Shown one piece after another: positions 11,391 through 61,529 of a stretch of DNA of 64,000 nucleotides. Location: positions 14,308,001-14,372,000 of the forward strand of contig WPIO01000003.1 of the NCBI GenBank assembly GCA_009760855.2, in the 5' to 3' direction. Under the pieces are notes generated by a model. It was given only the letters and a program-made list of their open reading frames with translations. It was not told where the DNA came from and ran no database searches. The stretch comes from Cristatella mucedo. Lineage: Eukaryota; Bryozoa; Phylactolaemata; Cristatellidae. Each line of letters opens with the position of its first letter. The stretch's first letter is position 1. The translations under genes and the position numbers were made by a program.

Positions 11391-13050
11391 TCAGCAATAA
11401 TCTTCATATTCTTGTTTGTTCTCTTCGTTATCATTGGCTGTCTTTGAGATTTTTTCATTCACTATCAATGTGACCAGAGCCATATTCCACAGTGACTTGT
11501 TTTTATTCAGAAAAAGCAGCGACTCCAACGTTCTGGGTTGCAAACTACGCCGGTAAGTATGCAAAAACCAAAAACAAAACACTCGCTTCGACATGGAGAA
11601 AAGTCTCTCCACCTCATCCAATGTTGGAACCAAAAAGTGATTGTCGATGTAATTTCTGCATGCTTTCTTCTCTTCCACATTTGTCGCTTGAGTGCTCGCT
11701 CAGAAAAAGACAATTGAGCATCCTCATCTGCAGCATTTTCCGCGTCCGGAAATAAATGCTGCAACAATTGTTCAACAGCACGTTTTTCATGAATTGTCAG
11801 AGTGTTCTCCTTGCTTGTCTGTATCTTGACGATGGCCGTTTCCAAATCTTTGCTGTGGATGATATCTGCATCGTTTCCAACATAGTGGTGGAAGGCAAAC
11901 TCTGGGTATGAGTCAACGATCGGTTGGAATACAAGACCCGATTCTTTCATGGACATGTCGCGTCGTTGCAGCGCTAGACTAACAGATTTGAAATCGATTA
12001 ATGCTTCATTGTGATCCCGAATATTCCTTTTCTGTCCAGCTGTGGGAACAAGGTTCATTATTTCGGCGTCTGCCTCACCCAGATTGGGCCGGAGTTTTTT
12101 GAAGCGCTGAAAAATATCTCGAACACCGGTCCAGCGGGTAACAATTCGCTTTACTGGGCGGAGTGAAGTCGTCAAGTGAAATCTGCCAGATTGCTTGAGT
12201 GTGGACAACTTTGGCATAAGCTTTCCTACGAGCTCTGATTCAGTGACGAGGAATGTGCTTAAATATGCCTCAACAGGTAAAATAAAGCGGTGACTTCGGC
12301 ATCGTCGAAGTGGCACGCTAAGAAGGACAGTTGTTGCCTTATTGGTGGAGCAGTTGTCTCCAATCAAACAGGAAAGGCGGTCGAGAGACAAGGAGTACCA
12401 CTCAAGTGTCGATTTGATGAAATTTGCATGATTCTCCGAAGTAAAATTCGTCTCGTCAAGCAGAGGGGAGAAGGCTAACAAATGCATCTCAGGATTAGTA
12501 GCATGTTGCTTGCCAGGGTAGACGATAAAAAGACCAATAAAATGTGTTGAATCCTCAGATCAGCCATCAAACACAAGAGCAAAAGTAGTCGAAGTAGAGG
12601 CATTGGCAGATAACTTTTTCCACCACCTCCACCAATTTGAACATCTATTTCTTTAGAGTCTTGGCAGAGACCGGTTGAAGTCTCGTACTGCTTCGGGTGA
12701 GCTCTCTTTCGCAAACAATCAGTTCCTGCTCATCCATGATGATCCATTCTAGACACTTGAACAAATTGGTTGATTGACTGTCGAGCATGTACTCCAATGT
12801 GGTCTGTCCAGATACTGATTCTCCAGTGCCAGGGATGACGCTTGCTGCTTCGGATTTGCCATCTTATGTGCTCGTTCCGTCAAGTGAAAAATCACTAGGT
12901 AATTCGGGTACTTCTATTTGATGTGAGATATCAGATTGTGTATCCGAGTTTTATAGTTTGTTTACGAATAGTTCCACAAGTGCACTTCCACGTATTGGCT
13001 TCAGAACCAAAATAATTCTTTCCGAAGTAAAGCTGGCAGACCGTCTTGCT
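11391..13050 (-). pseudogene. hAT-superfamily transposase with BED finger, frameshifted
   Basis: Read on the minus strand. About 13045-12900 encodes a BED-like finger (CQLYFGKNYFG then WKCTCG). A 326-codon frame (12487-11507) encodes the RNase-H-like core, with CLIGDNCSTN, a CRSHRF block and TRWTGVRDIFQRF, typical of hAT transposases. The C-terminal dimerisation region (DNHFLVPTLDEVERLFSMSK and RTLESLLFLNKNKSLW) continues in another frame at 11678-11391. At least two frameshifts and a stop after the finger make it dead. The live enzyme would cut and paste DNA with 8-bp target duplications. Confidence 0.88.
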
Positions 13051-13475
13051 GTCCGGCGGAACTATAGGGCGAGAACTCAAACACGACAACAGCTATTTTA
13101 ATTTTTGTGACAATGCTTCTGTGACTCAAAGAACAAAATCCAGGTGCTGGCGATGCCCCTGGATTCTGGAGAAACTACGAAGAGAGTGGATTCCCAACTG
13201 TGGCGTATCCGTGGTAGGAAGACACAGATGTCTGAGTTTCTTGGTAAAATGGAAAGTGAATAATGATTAGTAAAGAATGGCTAGAAATGATTATAAATTA
13301 TCCAATCACTATTAAGAAAACTATGTAGTCACTCTAATGTATGTATATTATATAAGTAAATTCACAGCTTCAGACTGAATGTTCAAAGAAACTAGGATAA
13401 ATAGCGTGTTTTTTGCGGCTGCATTTAGTTCGTTGTATGGATTGTGGTTGAAATTCATAACTATGCCACATGAAC

Positions 13476-13478
<3 letters not shown>
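13050..13478. other. hAT interior, no coding seen
   Basis: Between the BED finger and the right-hand palindrome cluster. Probably the 5' non-coding part of the hAT element. Confidence 0.35.

Positions 13479-13514
<36 letters not shown>
13479..13514. repeat. (TA)n microsatellite
   Basis: 36 bp of TA directly beside the right-hand palindrome cluster. Confidence 0.95.
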
Positions 13515-13517
<3 letters not shown>

Positions 13518-13687
13518 ATGTGTTACAATATATTGTCTAAGATATTTATACTGTCAAGCAATCCAGTGCAATTTATTGATACAGTCAATAAATCCAGTAC
13601 AATGCATTGGTATGGTCACCCAAATCAGTATAATGTATTGTAGCCAATATATTGCAGAATATTTCATCTTCAATGTATTGTTTCGCA
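13515..13687. repeat. Cluster of palindromic CAATATATTG-like words, right of hAT
   Basis: Six or more variants (TACAATATATTG, GCAATTTATTG, ACAATGCATTG, ATAATGTATTG, CCAATATATTG, CAATGTATTG) spaced about 25-40 bp, on the far side of the transposase relic from the left cluster. Confidence 0.6.
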
Positions 13688-13855
13688 GCGTGATGGCACC
13701 CTAGGTAAGGCGGTTGTTTTCACGACCTCGGTCCCGAGGTCGTGGGTTCGATTCCCTTGGTGGGCGATACTTTATCGCCACTGCAAGCGGTGGTGATAGC
13801 CGTAAAGGCTCTTCTGTCGCTATACAAAAAGAGGCTGTTTAATCAGCTAGGATTT
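13688..13855 (+). mobile_element. S-B SINE, full unit
   Basis: tRNA-like head: A box near TGGCACCCTAGGTAAGG, B box GGTTCGATTCC at about 13746-13756. It is followed by a hairpin body (GCCACTGCAAGCGGTGG), TCTTCTGTCGCTATAC and the family end GGCTGTTTAATCAGCTAG. The best-preserved S-B copy here on the plus strand. Confidence 0.85.
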
Positions 13856-14059
13856 ATTTTTGATGCTGGCACATACAAGTTGACTCTACCGATCAAGATA
13901 TAAACTCAAGTATTTTGGAGGATTTATGGATGCTGGCCAACCGAATTTGAACAAGACACATATACCCCATGCAGCCCGTTATCGACTTCAAGTAACGCTT
14001 TCCGATTTCATTGCAAGCCCCTGTTTTCCTGCTGAAGCCCTCCTCTAGCAAGTGAAATG

Positions 14060-14999
14060 GAACCAACATGAACGTAGCAATCTTACCCTGCTCTAGGCGA
14101 AACTTTCCGGCACTCACTCTCGAAGCAGGTAGTCTTCTTGAGTCCCCGCCTCCGTATTTTAAAGTTACTTGCAATCGCCGCTCAAGGCCACACAGGCATC
14201 CAGCCGTCCGTCAGCGGCCGTCGAGCAACAGGGCAGAGAACCACGCGCGGGAGACATTTCTACGGGGGATCCTGGTAGCGTGTTCCTACATATCTACAGG
14301 CGCGGCTCTGCTTAGTCGTGCAGCAGCGCTACGGTCGCCGATTAGAGCGAGAGCAGCGGTTGCAAGTCGGCGTGCAATTGCAACTAAAACGCTGGCGCGC
14401 GAATCCAGGCAGTTCTCGTGAATTCGGCTCGACACTGGCCGGCGAATGATTTTCGGGAGAGGGAGAGAGGCCCGCCGACACCACAGGACGTCTTCGCACT
14501 GCATCTCTACCTGTAGCTAGCGTATCGACCGTCTCCAGAGAGCGTACCGCCAGCGATAGCTCGCTTCTGCCGAGTGTGCGTGGAACAAATCTTTGCTTCC
14601 CGAAGGACGCGAAGAAATAGCGACGAAGCAGAGTAGATACGACGATATAGTTCGTCAGGCAGTGGGTCTGACAGACGCGTTAGCTGGACAGATCGCCGCG
14701 GAAACGGAAAGCGCCGAGTTCTGCGTAACCTCTGCAGGGTGGGCGGCGCTGGGCAGTGCACGCACATAGCGGAAGAGCTATTGCGGAAGTCGCGTCCGGC
14801 CCCCGGGTGGCGTTGCTGTAGCTGCCTCCAGGTCCGACGCTCGAGTGGCGCCCAGCTGCCACCCACAGTTTGTTTTAGTACGATATGTGCCGGCGCGAGG
14901 CCTAGCTGCGAAGTAGGCAGGTCCGTCGACGTCGACGATCTCGAACCCACTGCGGGCCAGTACTCTCTTGAACCAGGAAGAGAGTCGGCCGCTACTGCT
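14060..14999 (+). promoter_or_regulatory. CpG-rich probable promoter and 5'UTR of CBL
   Basis: CpG dinucleotides and G+C are clearly denser here than in the repeat-filled flanks, and the enrichment continues through exon 1 to about 15800. It ends at the CBL start codon. No clear TATA box is visible. Open frames on the opposite strand here look like shadows of the G+C-rich composition. The transcription start cannot be set from sequence alone. Confidence 0.6.
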
Positions 15000-53845
<38,846 letters not shown>

Positions 53846-55190
53846 GAGACTCGGCAGCTCTCGCTGCCTGATCTCTGGCCCAATGTGCTTGTGTCGCAAC
53901 CCGGTCGTGCTGTAACTTTCTTTGGTCATGCTCAGGTGCTCTAGCTAAATGTTACTACTGGCCGCAGTATCTCCTTGCTAGATCCCGCTCAGCTTTCGTG
54001 ATGGGACCCGACCCGGCATGCTTGATTCGCATCCGTATGGCAGAATATGTTGTAGAATCCGGGCGCTTGTCCGACTCCTACTCGTTTGTTCGAGAGAGCT
54101 GCCCGCAAGGTCAGAGGAGCCTTTGTGCATTTATACATGGATCTGGCTCCAGTCTCGATGCTTTCCGGCGACCTTTCGTCGCTCTGCCAGTTTTCTATGC
54201 TCATTGACTGAGTGCATGCAGTGGCTGCACCAGCATTGTCGCATGCATCACTCTGGTGACAGCAGCTGCCGGAAATCGGACCTGCCTTTTCCAACTGTCC
54301 GCTACAGTGCCGTCTCAGCTTTGCCATTGCTGCCTTTAGCAGGAATGGAGGGCTAGTTAGCCAGAAACCGTCTTGTGCAGAAGGCGTGTGACGACAGGTT
54401 CGAATCGAGCCAGCAGATCGATTACCAAGGGACTTCAGCCTCTTTAACTGCCTTTGCATGTCAAGGGCTGCACCAGGCAGGCCTTCATTTGCTTGGTTTG
54501 CCGGTGCGTACAGGCAGTACATGCACACTAGGGCGGCCACACCTCCGATGGTGATGGCTATCTGCTAACTGTGCTCCTATTTGACAGAAGCTTAGAAAAT
54601 ACTAAATGAATGCACGATTACCATGAGCAGGCACATGTTCAGCGGTTGAGCTGTGACTGCTTGCTTCCTTTAATAGAGCTAAACTTTTAGGGCCCCGACC
54701 AATATGTCATCTAGTGCATAGACAGTCTGCAGAGGCATTGGAATAAACTTGTCAGCAAAATGAACCTAGCATGTAGCAGCCCATTACTCTTCAATTCCTT
54801 AGCAAACAGGGTGGAGGAGAAAATCTGCGGCAGGCAGGCTGGTACCGAGCTTCGTCAGCTGCTGCCGCAGATAGGATCCCATGGACTTAAGTCTGTAAAA
54901 GTGTCGGCCCACACTTGGGGGTCAGGATGTAGCAGAGAGGATTGCACCCTGTATGGTTCAGACGTCGCACGACATTTCGTTATTTGTTTACTCGAATGAG
55001 ACAGAAAAACTAATGAGCCAGCAGGCTGGATGCCTCTACAGAGACCAACTGTGTGACTTGCTATGCACGGGCCTGGTCGATACCCGGAAGAATTACACAA
55101 TGTTTAAGTCTGGATTACTCAAATTTGTCAAACCAATCAAAGTCTTTTAATAACAGCAGCCGAATCAGGTGCGAATTTTTCAATAAGAAG
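53846..55190. other. CBL 3'UTR and downstream DNA
   Basis: No second gene seen. Opposite-strand open frames (53989-54540) lack domains. Candidate polyadenylation signal listed separately. Confidence 0.45.
54742..54747 (+). promoter_or_regulatory. Candidate CBL polyadenylation signal AATAAA
   Basis: First canonical AATAAA after the stop codon that I found, about 0.9 kb into the putative 3'UTR, on the sense strand of CBL. No transcript evidence. Confidence 0.4.
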
Positions 55191-55194
55191 GCTC

Positions 55195-55325
55195 CACCAT
55201 GGTGTGGCCCCAGTGGTACAGTTCGCGAAACTAAAGGTTAAGGTCGTGAACGTTCACTTTGGTGTATGTAAGGATCCTGGATAGAGATCAAGTTCGCGTA
55301 GGGCACTATACACTTGAATTACAAA
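55195..55325 (+). mobile_element. S-A SINE, diverged
   Basis: Degraded head (GGCCCCAGTGGTACAGTTCG), tail GGATAGAGATCAAGTTCGCG, GGGCACTATACACTTGAATT. Confidence 0.6.
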
Positions 55326-55497
55326 TTTCAAGTCAGTGACTATTGAAGTATTTACGCCTTCACTGTACTTTTCCTGCCATGTTCGCCATGATTTTCGGTA
55401 ACAGGCATAGTGTTTCCCCATCGCAATGATAAGTCTTTTCATTTCAAACTAGACAGCGAGTGGACGATAAGCATGCAAACACTCCTTAGCAGCACAG

Positions 55498-55526
55498 CGT
55501 CTAGCGCTTGAACCAAGCGCTAGACG
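55498..55526. repeat. Perfect 13-bp inverted repeat, 3-nt loop
   Basis: CGTCTAGCGCTTG, loop AAC, then CAAGCGCTAGACG. Not part of a recognised element and not followed by a T run. Confidence 0.9.
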
Positions 55527-55689
55527 AGCTCGCTATGACTTCAAGAGCCAAGCCATCGAGCGGTACTTGGTCCGATATCTGATTAGGAACTGCCTTACAT
55601 GCTAACTTGCAAAAAAATGTTATACTATCTCCTTAGGGGCTGTCTCGGCTAGATTTTATTGTAATCTCCTTTTAACTGGTTTAAAGAAA

Positions 55690-56300
55690 AAAGCCACTAT
55701 ACCGCAGCAGCTGGCCATGAATATGACTTCAAGGCTAGTTTGCAAATCCAGAGGTTTGACCATGCATCTCCTTTGCTACAAGAGCTAGAATGGCTGCCGG
55801 TTGGTCAATGGATACAGAGCGAAGCCACTGCTTGGCACCTCCATACCTGGCTTAACAGCTGCACCAGTTTCAGCCTTCTCAGGTCCTGCACGGACAATGC
55901 ATTAGCTGCTCCGTTCCTCAGCTTAAAGACCGTTGGCGACAGAAGCTTTAGCTCTAGACTGGAACTCGCTTTCACAATTCTTACGCAACGACAACTACTC
56001 TCCTGCTGCCGACTATGCCTCATCCTTTCCAGCGGTCCTGAGCTGCTACTGCCATGCTACTCACTGCCTCAACTGCTCTCCTGACTCTTGCCATGCTTCC
56101 CACTTTCTCTTTGTTGTGTGAGACGAAGTCTGTTGGCTACCGAATGCGTACCGAAAGCCGCCTACGCTGAGAGTGAGCTGGACAAAACTTTCCTGCGTAA
56201 CACCCACATAGTTTTTGTGGAGTTACAGACGGAGATAAACTACGTTGCAAGTAAATGTTTAGACTCCGAAAAGTGGGTGTTACGACGTTTAGGCAGTTGG
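55690..56300 (+). mobile_element. L-B LINE remnant
   Basis: 114-codon frame 55740-56084 with LLQELEWLPVGQWIQSEA and TDNALAAPFLSLKTVGDRSF, the CR1/L2-like C-terminus. Matches the minus-strand copy at 7314-7420. Confidence 0.65.
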
Positions 56301-56768
56301 AAGAGTAGATCTGATTGGTAGGCTGGCCTAGTTCCCTCAACCGTGAAACTGTGAGTAGTTCGGATTCTACGCTCAGTAGCAGCAACAAAAATACTAGTAA
56401 AAGCCCAACAATAATCTGTTTTTTTTTACGGACACTGGTGACTTCCAGCCGACTCGCTAACAGGCTTACAGCAGCTCAATCTCAGCGCCGGATTCACTGA
56501 CCGGCAGACCGTTTCTCTAGGAGAGCGACTGCGATTAGACACAAACCTTTTATAGCAGCCAGGCGCAATCTCCTTCGATAGTTACTCTCGCGCATAATTA
56601 TGCAAAACGCTGCTTATGTCGGTGCTCAGCCACTGTACGCTTGCTCGTCCTTGACGCGGGGTAGCAGGCCGACAGGGCTCCCCACGGCGCGAAGCAGTCC
56701 GCCATTGGCATGGAAGGGCAGCTAGAACGCGGGCGTCGGGTTGAACGAGAGGTGCTCGACCATGTGCT

Positions 56769-56850
56769 TGTTAATAGTTATAATAATACGTTTGATGTAA
56801 CACCACCAGAGATCTTTCTAGGTACTTTACACGCGCCTCACATTATCTTA
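56769..56850 (-). mobile_element. L-A 3' tail fragment
   Basis: Remnant of (AAT)n, then ACGTTTGATGTAACACC, AGATCTTTCTAGGTACTTTA. Confidence 0.45.
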
Positions 56851-56854
56851 CAAC

Positions 56855-59355
56855 GGACTCAAAATGATCAGAATTGTATTTTTTTCAGAAAGCCTCTCCA
56901 TATGTGCTGTGTAGCAGCAGCTTTCTCAATAACCAACCGTTCCTAGCCAGCCCACTCACATAGCTGACTACTGATCCAAAAGAACTAACACACAGTTCTT
57001 CCAGAAATTCAGCTGCATCGTACTTTAAAGTGCACTCGCACAGCCTTAAAATGCTACCCTTTACCTGTCGTGGCACACCCTAGCATATTGAGTATAGTCA
57101 TACGTGATACACATATATCATGCACCCAGTGTGGTGTACATGCAAATTGCTTACATAAGATTACAGACAATCTAATATTAAAGGGCTGCCATTGGTCGGT
57201 AGGCATTTGGGTTACGCAATGATTACAGATATACAAGTTTTAACGTAAGCAACCAGTCAGACACGTCGGTCCAGAGAATTCAAACAAAAGTAAATCAAAT
57301 CACGGGCACATATAGTAAATATATAAAGACTAACTCAAGGAAAGTTCATGCGAGACACATTACTAAGGAAGTGTGCAGATGGGTAAATTAATAAGATACC
57401 TTGCATAATAAAGCTGGCCATACTCGAAGGAACAACCTTAAAATGCAATGTCGCGCCTGTATAAGCATAAACTTTATAGTCCACCACAATAAAAACCTTC
57501 CTGTGAACATCGCTGTTTGTTTTTGCAGCACCAAAAGCCAGATTCATTGCCAGGCTTGTTGGATAGAACCTATGGGATGTCCGATGTCACATAAAACAAA
57601 GCGATAGATAGATCAAACGTGGTACCCTTAAGCCTTCAGAGAAGAAGTGATTGGCACCTCTATGAAGTCCCTATATTGACCCTTTATCTGGCAAATCAGT
57701 CCAAATTCCCTTAAGTGCTGCAACAACTAGAGCTTCGATGACGCGAGATTGTCAGCCGGATAATTCTACAAAAAAGCAGAAAGAGCAAAAACACGACCGA
57801 GACGGATCCTGTCGAAAAACGCGACTGTTTGAGCTCAGAGGTACTACGGCAACGGTTTTCCATGGCTGAGGTTGGTCATACTACTGCACGAAGATAGCCG
57901 GAGATAGCTACCGAAGCTTTATGCCTGCTGACCACGGGATGATAGAGATCGTGCTGGATTGTCTGTTGTTCAAGCAGTGTACCACGGAAGCCCAGTCCTC
58001 AATTTTCACTATACAAGTACGTATGCTTGGGCATATTGCTCTATTGTATTGGCTTATGTGAACTGAGTACTGCTTCGTATGTGTGCAAGGTTGACATTTT
58101 GGTGTTGCAATGGCTAATGATCACCTGCCGCTCTACGAGAGCCAGCCGAATACACGGTGGCTGAAGCCTCCTCGGAGTTTTCGTGTCGTAGCGTGTGCCG
58201 CCGGGTGTCCGACTACATCTTGGTCGAAGTCTATAAACACGCTTAACTAGCTAGCTCAGCCAGCAATAGTCAAGTCCATCGACGCATGGACTTGCTTGAA
58301 ATCCAGATTGGTAATTTCACAAGATAACGTGCAATCCATTTTGCTCTTTCCCCCCTTAGCCTTGGCGCCCAGGGACATCTGCCCCCCTAGCCATGCCTCG
58401 GCGACTCAGATGTGTGAACCATCACCTAAAGATCCATGTGTGTATCGTTCAAATCTATTGATATGACGGGCATAAAGTGGCTTAGGCCATTTTAACCCAG
58501 TTCTGGGGGTATTATCTAGCTTATTACAGCGGGTCTTTATCTTCATCTTTGGTGCAGAAGTTACAGTATAATTGATCTGCTGGCCTGTAAAATACAGAGC
58601 GGAAGTCTTTACTGTTCACTATTAACAACAATTGCAGCAAGATGCTTTAACAATATAATCAGCAGACAGGGTTGCAGGCAAGTGGTGTTGCTATGCTTCC
58701 CGACTAGGAAGGGGGTACCACGGCATCCCACACCCCCCACCTCCGCCAGCTCACATTGGTCAACGATCGAAAGGTTACACGTTCGAAGACCACACTGCTG
58801 TCGAAGACCACACTGCTGTCGTTGATGGGCTGCAGGCTGTGCCAAGCCATAACAATAACTCAGTAGGATAATATGCCGTTGAGGCACGCATTTTTTATGG
58901 GCAAATATGAATCGTCGGCAAAGCTCGCAGCAGCGCTAGCTGCCTCTGCCAACCGAGGCTCCCTAACAATAGAGAGTTCTCACGATGCCCTCGGAGGGCG
59001 TCTGAGGGGCTCCACTGGTCGGTCACGACCACCTAGCTGCTGCCCATGCATTAACTCAGACCAAATAAATAAACACTCTATGCCGAATACATATATATAC
59101 ATTTTTGTTTACAAAAAATTGCGTGGCAGGAAACGTGCCGCATGGTAAGGTAGTGCAACAACCAACAATGAGGAGGGGCACACTGCTCGGAATCGGCTGC
59201 CACGCGAGGCGGCTGCTGCCACCGCTGCAGCCAGTTGCAAGCATTCTTGCACAACCGGGCAGTACAGTAGACAGCTCTACTGCCTAGTCATGCATCTTTG
59301 GTAGGTAGGCGGTGCATAGCTGTTAGCATTGAGGTTTCATATATAAATTATATAA
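56855..59355. other. No recognised feature
   Basis: A 20-bp tandem pair (CGAAGACCACACTGCTGT unit) lies near 58784-58820. No gene recognised on either strand. Confidence 0.4.
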
Positions 59356-59359
59356 CCAT

Positions 59360-60110
59360 TTCAAAAAATGGAAGACGAAGCCCGGGCGAGCAAGCGTGAG
59401 CTGAGCGTCTCTGTGAAAAGTGCCAACGTCGGAGCACCGAGTGCAAACCAACGCGGAGAAAAAACATAGCAGCACTTTGCTCTCTCGGGGCCGGCACCAC
59501 GCGGGCGACCAACTCATGCCGAGAGCGACCGGAATCCGGGGCGTCCGTCTTCTCGCCTCCTCCGTGCTGAGGCGCAGATCGGGTGCCGGCTGTTGGGGTG
59601 CCATTCGGAGGAAGAGGGGTGCAACAAGCCCGCAGACGGCACCGCTCAAGGATTACGAAGCGTTTGACGGTAGCGTCGGCGAAGCTGGCGAAAGCAGCAC
59701 CTGATGCATGGCTGCGCTTTTTGGTGCGTGCGCCTGGCCCAGCAGTGCTGGCGCAGCTCCTCTGCTCTGGCTCGGCGGCCTCAGAGCCTCTCTAACTCTC
59801 TCTTCTCTCTCACTTGCATGCTGCCGCAAGCTGTTATCCCAGCAGAAGCAACAGCCAGGCGCCTTTTTAGGAGCTGGTTTCCTGCCTCGGCTGCTTTTCA
59901 GTTCTGTGCTGCCTTTCCGCTAGCCGGCGACGCCCGGCCGTGGTGCTCGCCTTGCAGGAATCGCTCTGCAACGCCAGCAGTCTTTACTAGAGCGGCCAAA
60001 AACGGTGACCACAGCAGCAGCAGCAGCAGCGAAGGAAGCACAGCAAAGACAGCGAGGGCAAGATCTGACGAATTACCAGCGTGAAATGGATTTTCTTCCA
60101 CACACTGGCC
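59360..60110. promoter_or_regulatory. CpG-rich segment, possible promoter or first exon
   Basis: Clearly richer in CpG than its flanks, with several overlapping open frames on both strands (such as 59420-59704 and 59704-60084 plus). A plus-strand ATG at 59369 opens a 33-codon acidic-basic peptide. None has a recognisable domain, so neither strand nor gene can be assigned. Confidence 0.35.
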
Positions 60111-60415
60111 ACCGGCTCGACCGAGCCAAGCATAATCCGTGTGAGCCTGCCTGGCTTGAACATCGATAAAAATCGCACACGCTAAACGGCCGATTGCTAG
60201 CGTCAGCCAAGCAATAAGCTAGTGTGCTTATGTTGCATCTGTTGTCAGCACAACGTGGGCACACGAAAAAAGCAGGAAGCTAGCTGCTGCGCAAACTCAC
60301 TGTGCACGGCCACGGCCAACCAGAGACATAGCACATCATAACAGGTCCTACGGTATGAGAGCAAAAGACACCATGGTATTTGTTACCATATCTTTGTGGG
60401 ATCAAGATAAGATTA
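60110..60415. other. No recognised feature
   Basis: Unique-looking DNA next to the CpG-rich segment. Confidence 0.35.
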
Positions 60416-60419
60416 CTAA

Positions 60420-60500
60420 ATAATAATAGTAATAATAACAACATATTTGATATAGCGCCATCACAGAACTCAATCTAGGCACTTATGATTCTAGGCACTT
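60420..60500 (-). mobile_element. L-A 3' tail fragment
   Basis: (AATAAT)n, TTTGATATAGCGCCATCACA, AACTCAATCTAGGCACTTAT; the final GATTCTAGGCACTTATG is duplicated in tandem. Confidence 0.65.
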
Positions 60501-60504
60501 ATGG

Positions 60505-61390
60505 TTATCACTGGCGGAGGGTCAACAGATTTATTGGGGCTTGGGGCTTTCACAGATTTCAATTTAAAACGTTTGCTACTGGTTGCTTGGTTACTTAACT
60601 GCTGTCAATTACATATGCTCTTAATTATCACAATCTCGATCCCATATCTACATATACATGCTCAGCCATCTTCAGCCAGGTATCGAAGCCAGGGATTGAC
60701 TAGACTGACCTTTACTTACGGCAACTAAAGCTGCCATTAAGACTCTTCTGTCACTGATTTCCCAAGCTTGGATATCTAAGCAACAGGTGACAGTTTTTAA
60801 ACGTTTCTTAAATGGCGCAAATCATACCTGCGACTAAAAGATACGTTTTTAAGACTAGCTAGCAGAACAGTTGGAGTTATGTATTAGTGATTAATCAGAA
60901 AATTAATACCCAAGTAACTAAAGAGTAACACTCAAGGCATGTTTACTTACAATTTACTAAAAAGCTGTACAGTTGGCTGTAGTGCTAAATCAACCAATTT
61001 GATATATGTCTGGCCCCCTCTGGTTTGTCATGCTAAAAGGGTCAGCACGGCTACAGCCTCGACTGCAAGTCAACACTGCAAGTTGATGGATAAGAACAAA
61101 GTTTGTCGCACTCAGCCCACTCAATTCCACGATTTAATTTAACTTTAATGAGTCTTTTATATCCTTAACTAAAGTGTTAATGCTGGTATGCGAGCAGGAT
61201 CGGCCTCATAAGATCTTGCTCCTAGGACAATGCATTTTTAGTCTGAGAAGTTTCACAGTTCCTTTCTGTTATCAAAAGGTTAAGCCCACAAGAATGTGGG
61301 TGAGCTTTGCCCGTCCAAAATAAACGTTTACTGTCTAAAAATACAAATAAATCGTTCAAAAATTAACAGAATTTTTTATTCTACTGTATT
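60505..61390. other. No firmly recognised feature
   Basis: 60725-60760 faintly resembles the 3' part of an S-B SINE. Otherwise A+T-rich unique-looking DNA. Confidence 0.35.
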
Positions 61391-61394
61391 GTAT

Positions 61395-61525
61395 TATATT
61401 CTTTTGATATTACTCACCCTTTCAATTGCATTTCCCTTTGTAGCAAATGTAAAGCGCCTAGAAAGAGATTAAATTCTCCGAGGGCGCTTTATCAAGTGCA
61501 TTATTATTATTATTATTATTCTGTA
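61395..61525 (+). mobile_element. L-A LINE 3' end fragment
   Basis: TTTCAATTGCATTTCCCTTT, GCAAATGTAAAGCGCCTAGA hairpin, GAGGGCGCTTTATCAAGTGC and (ATT)n. Close to the young copies. Confidence 0.85.
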
Positions 61526-61529
61526 ATCT

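Noticed and set aside
13688-13705. TGATGGCACCCTA as the right terminal inverted repeat of the hAT element, paired with GGCACCAT near 10706
   Set aside because: The right-hand word is the head of an S-B SINE that recurs elsewhere in the window, and the left match is poor.
13746-13756. tRNA genes at perfect B boxes in several S-B units
   Set aside because: The acceptor and anticodon stems do not close; these are tRNA-derived SINE heads.
53989-54540. A 183-codon minus-strand frame downstream of CBL
   Set aside because: No domain, no splice structure and no codon signal; it most likely overlaps the CBL 3'UTR by chance.
55498-55526. microRNA precursor
   Set aside because: Stem of 13 bp and loop of 3 nt are far below the size of a precursor hairpin.
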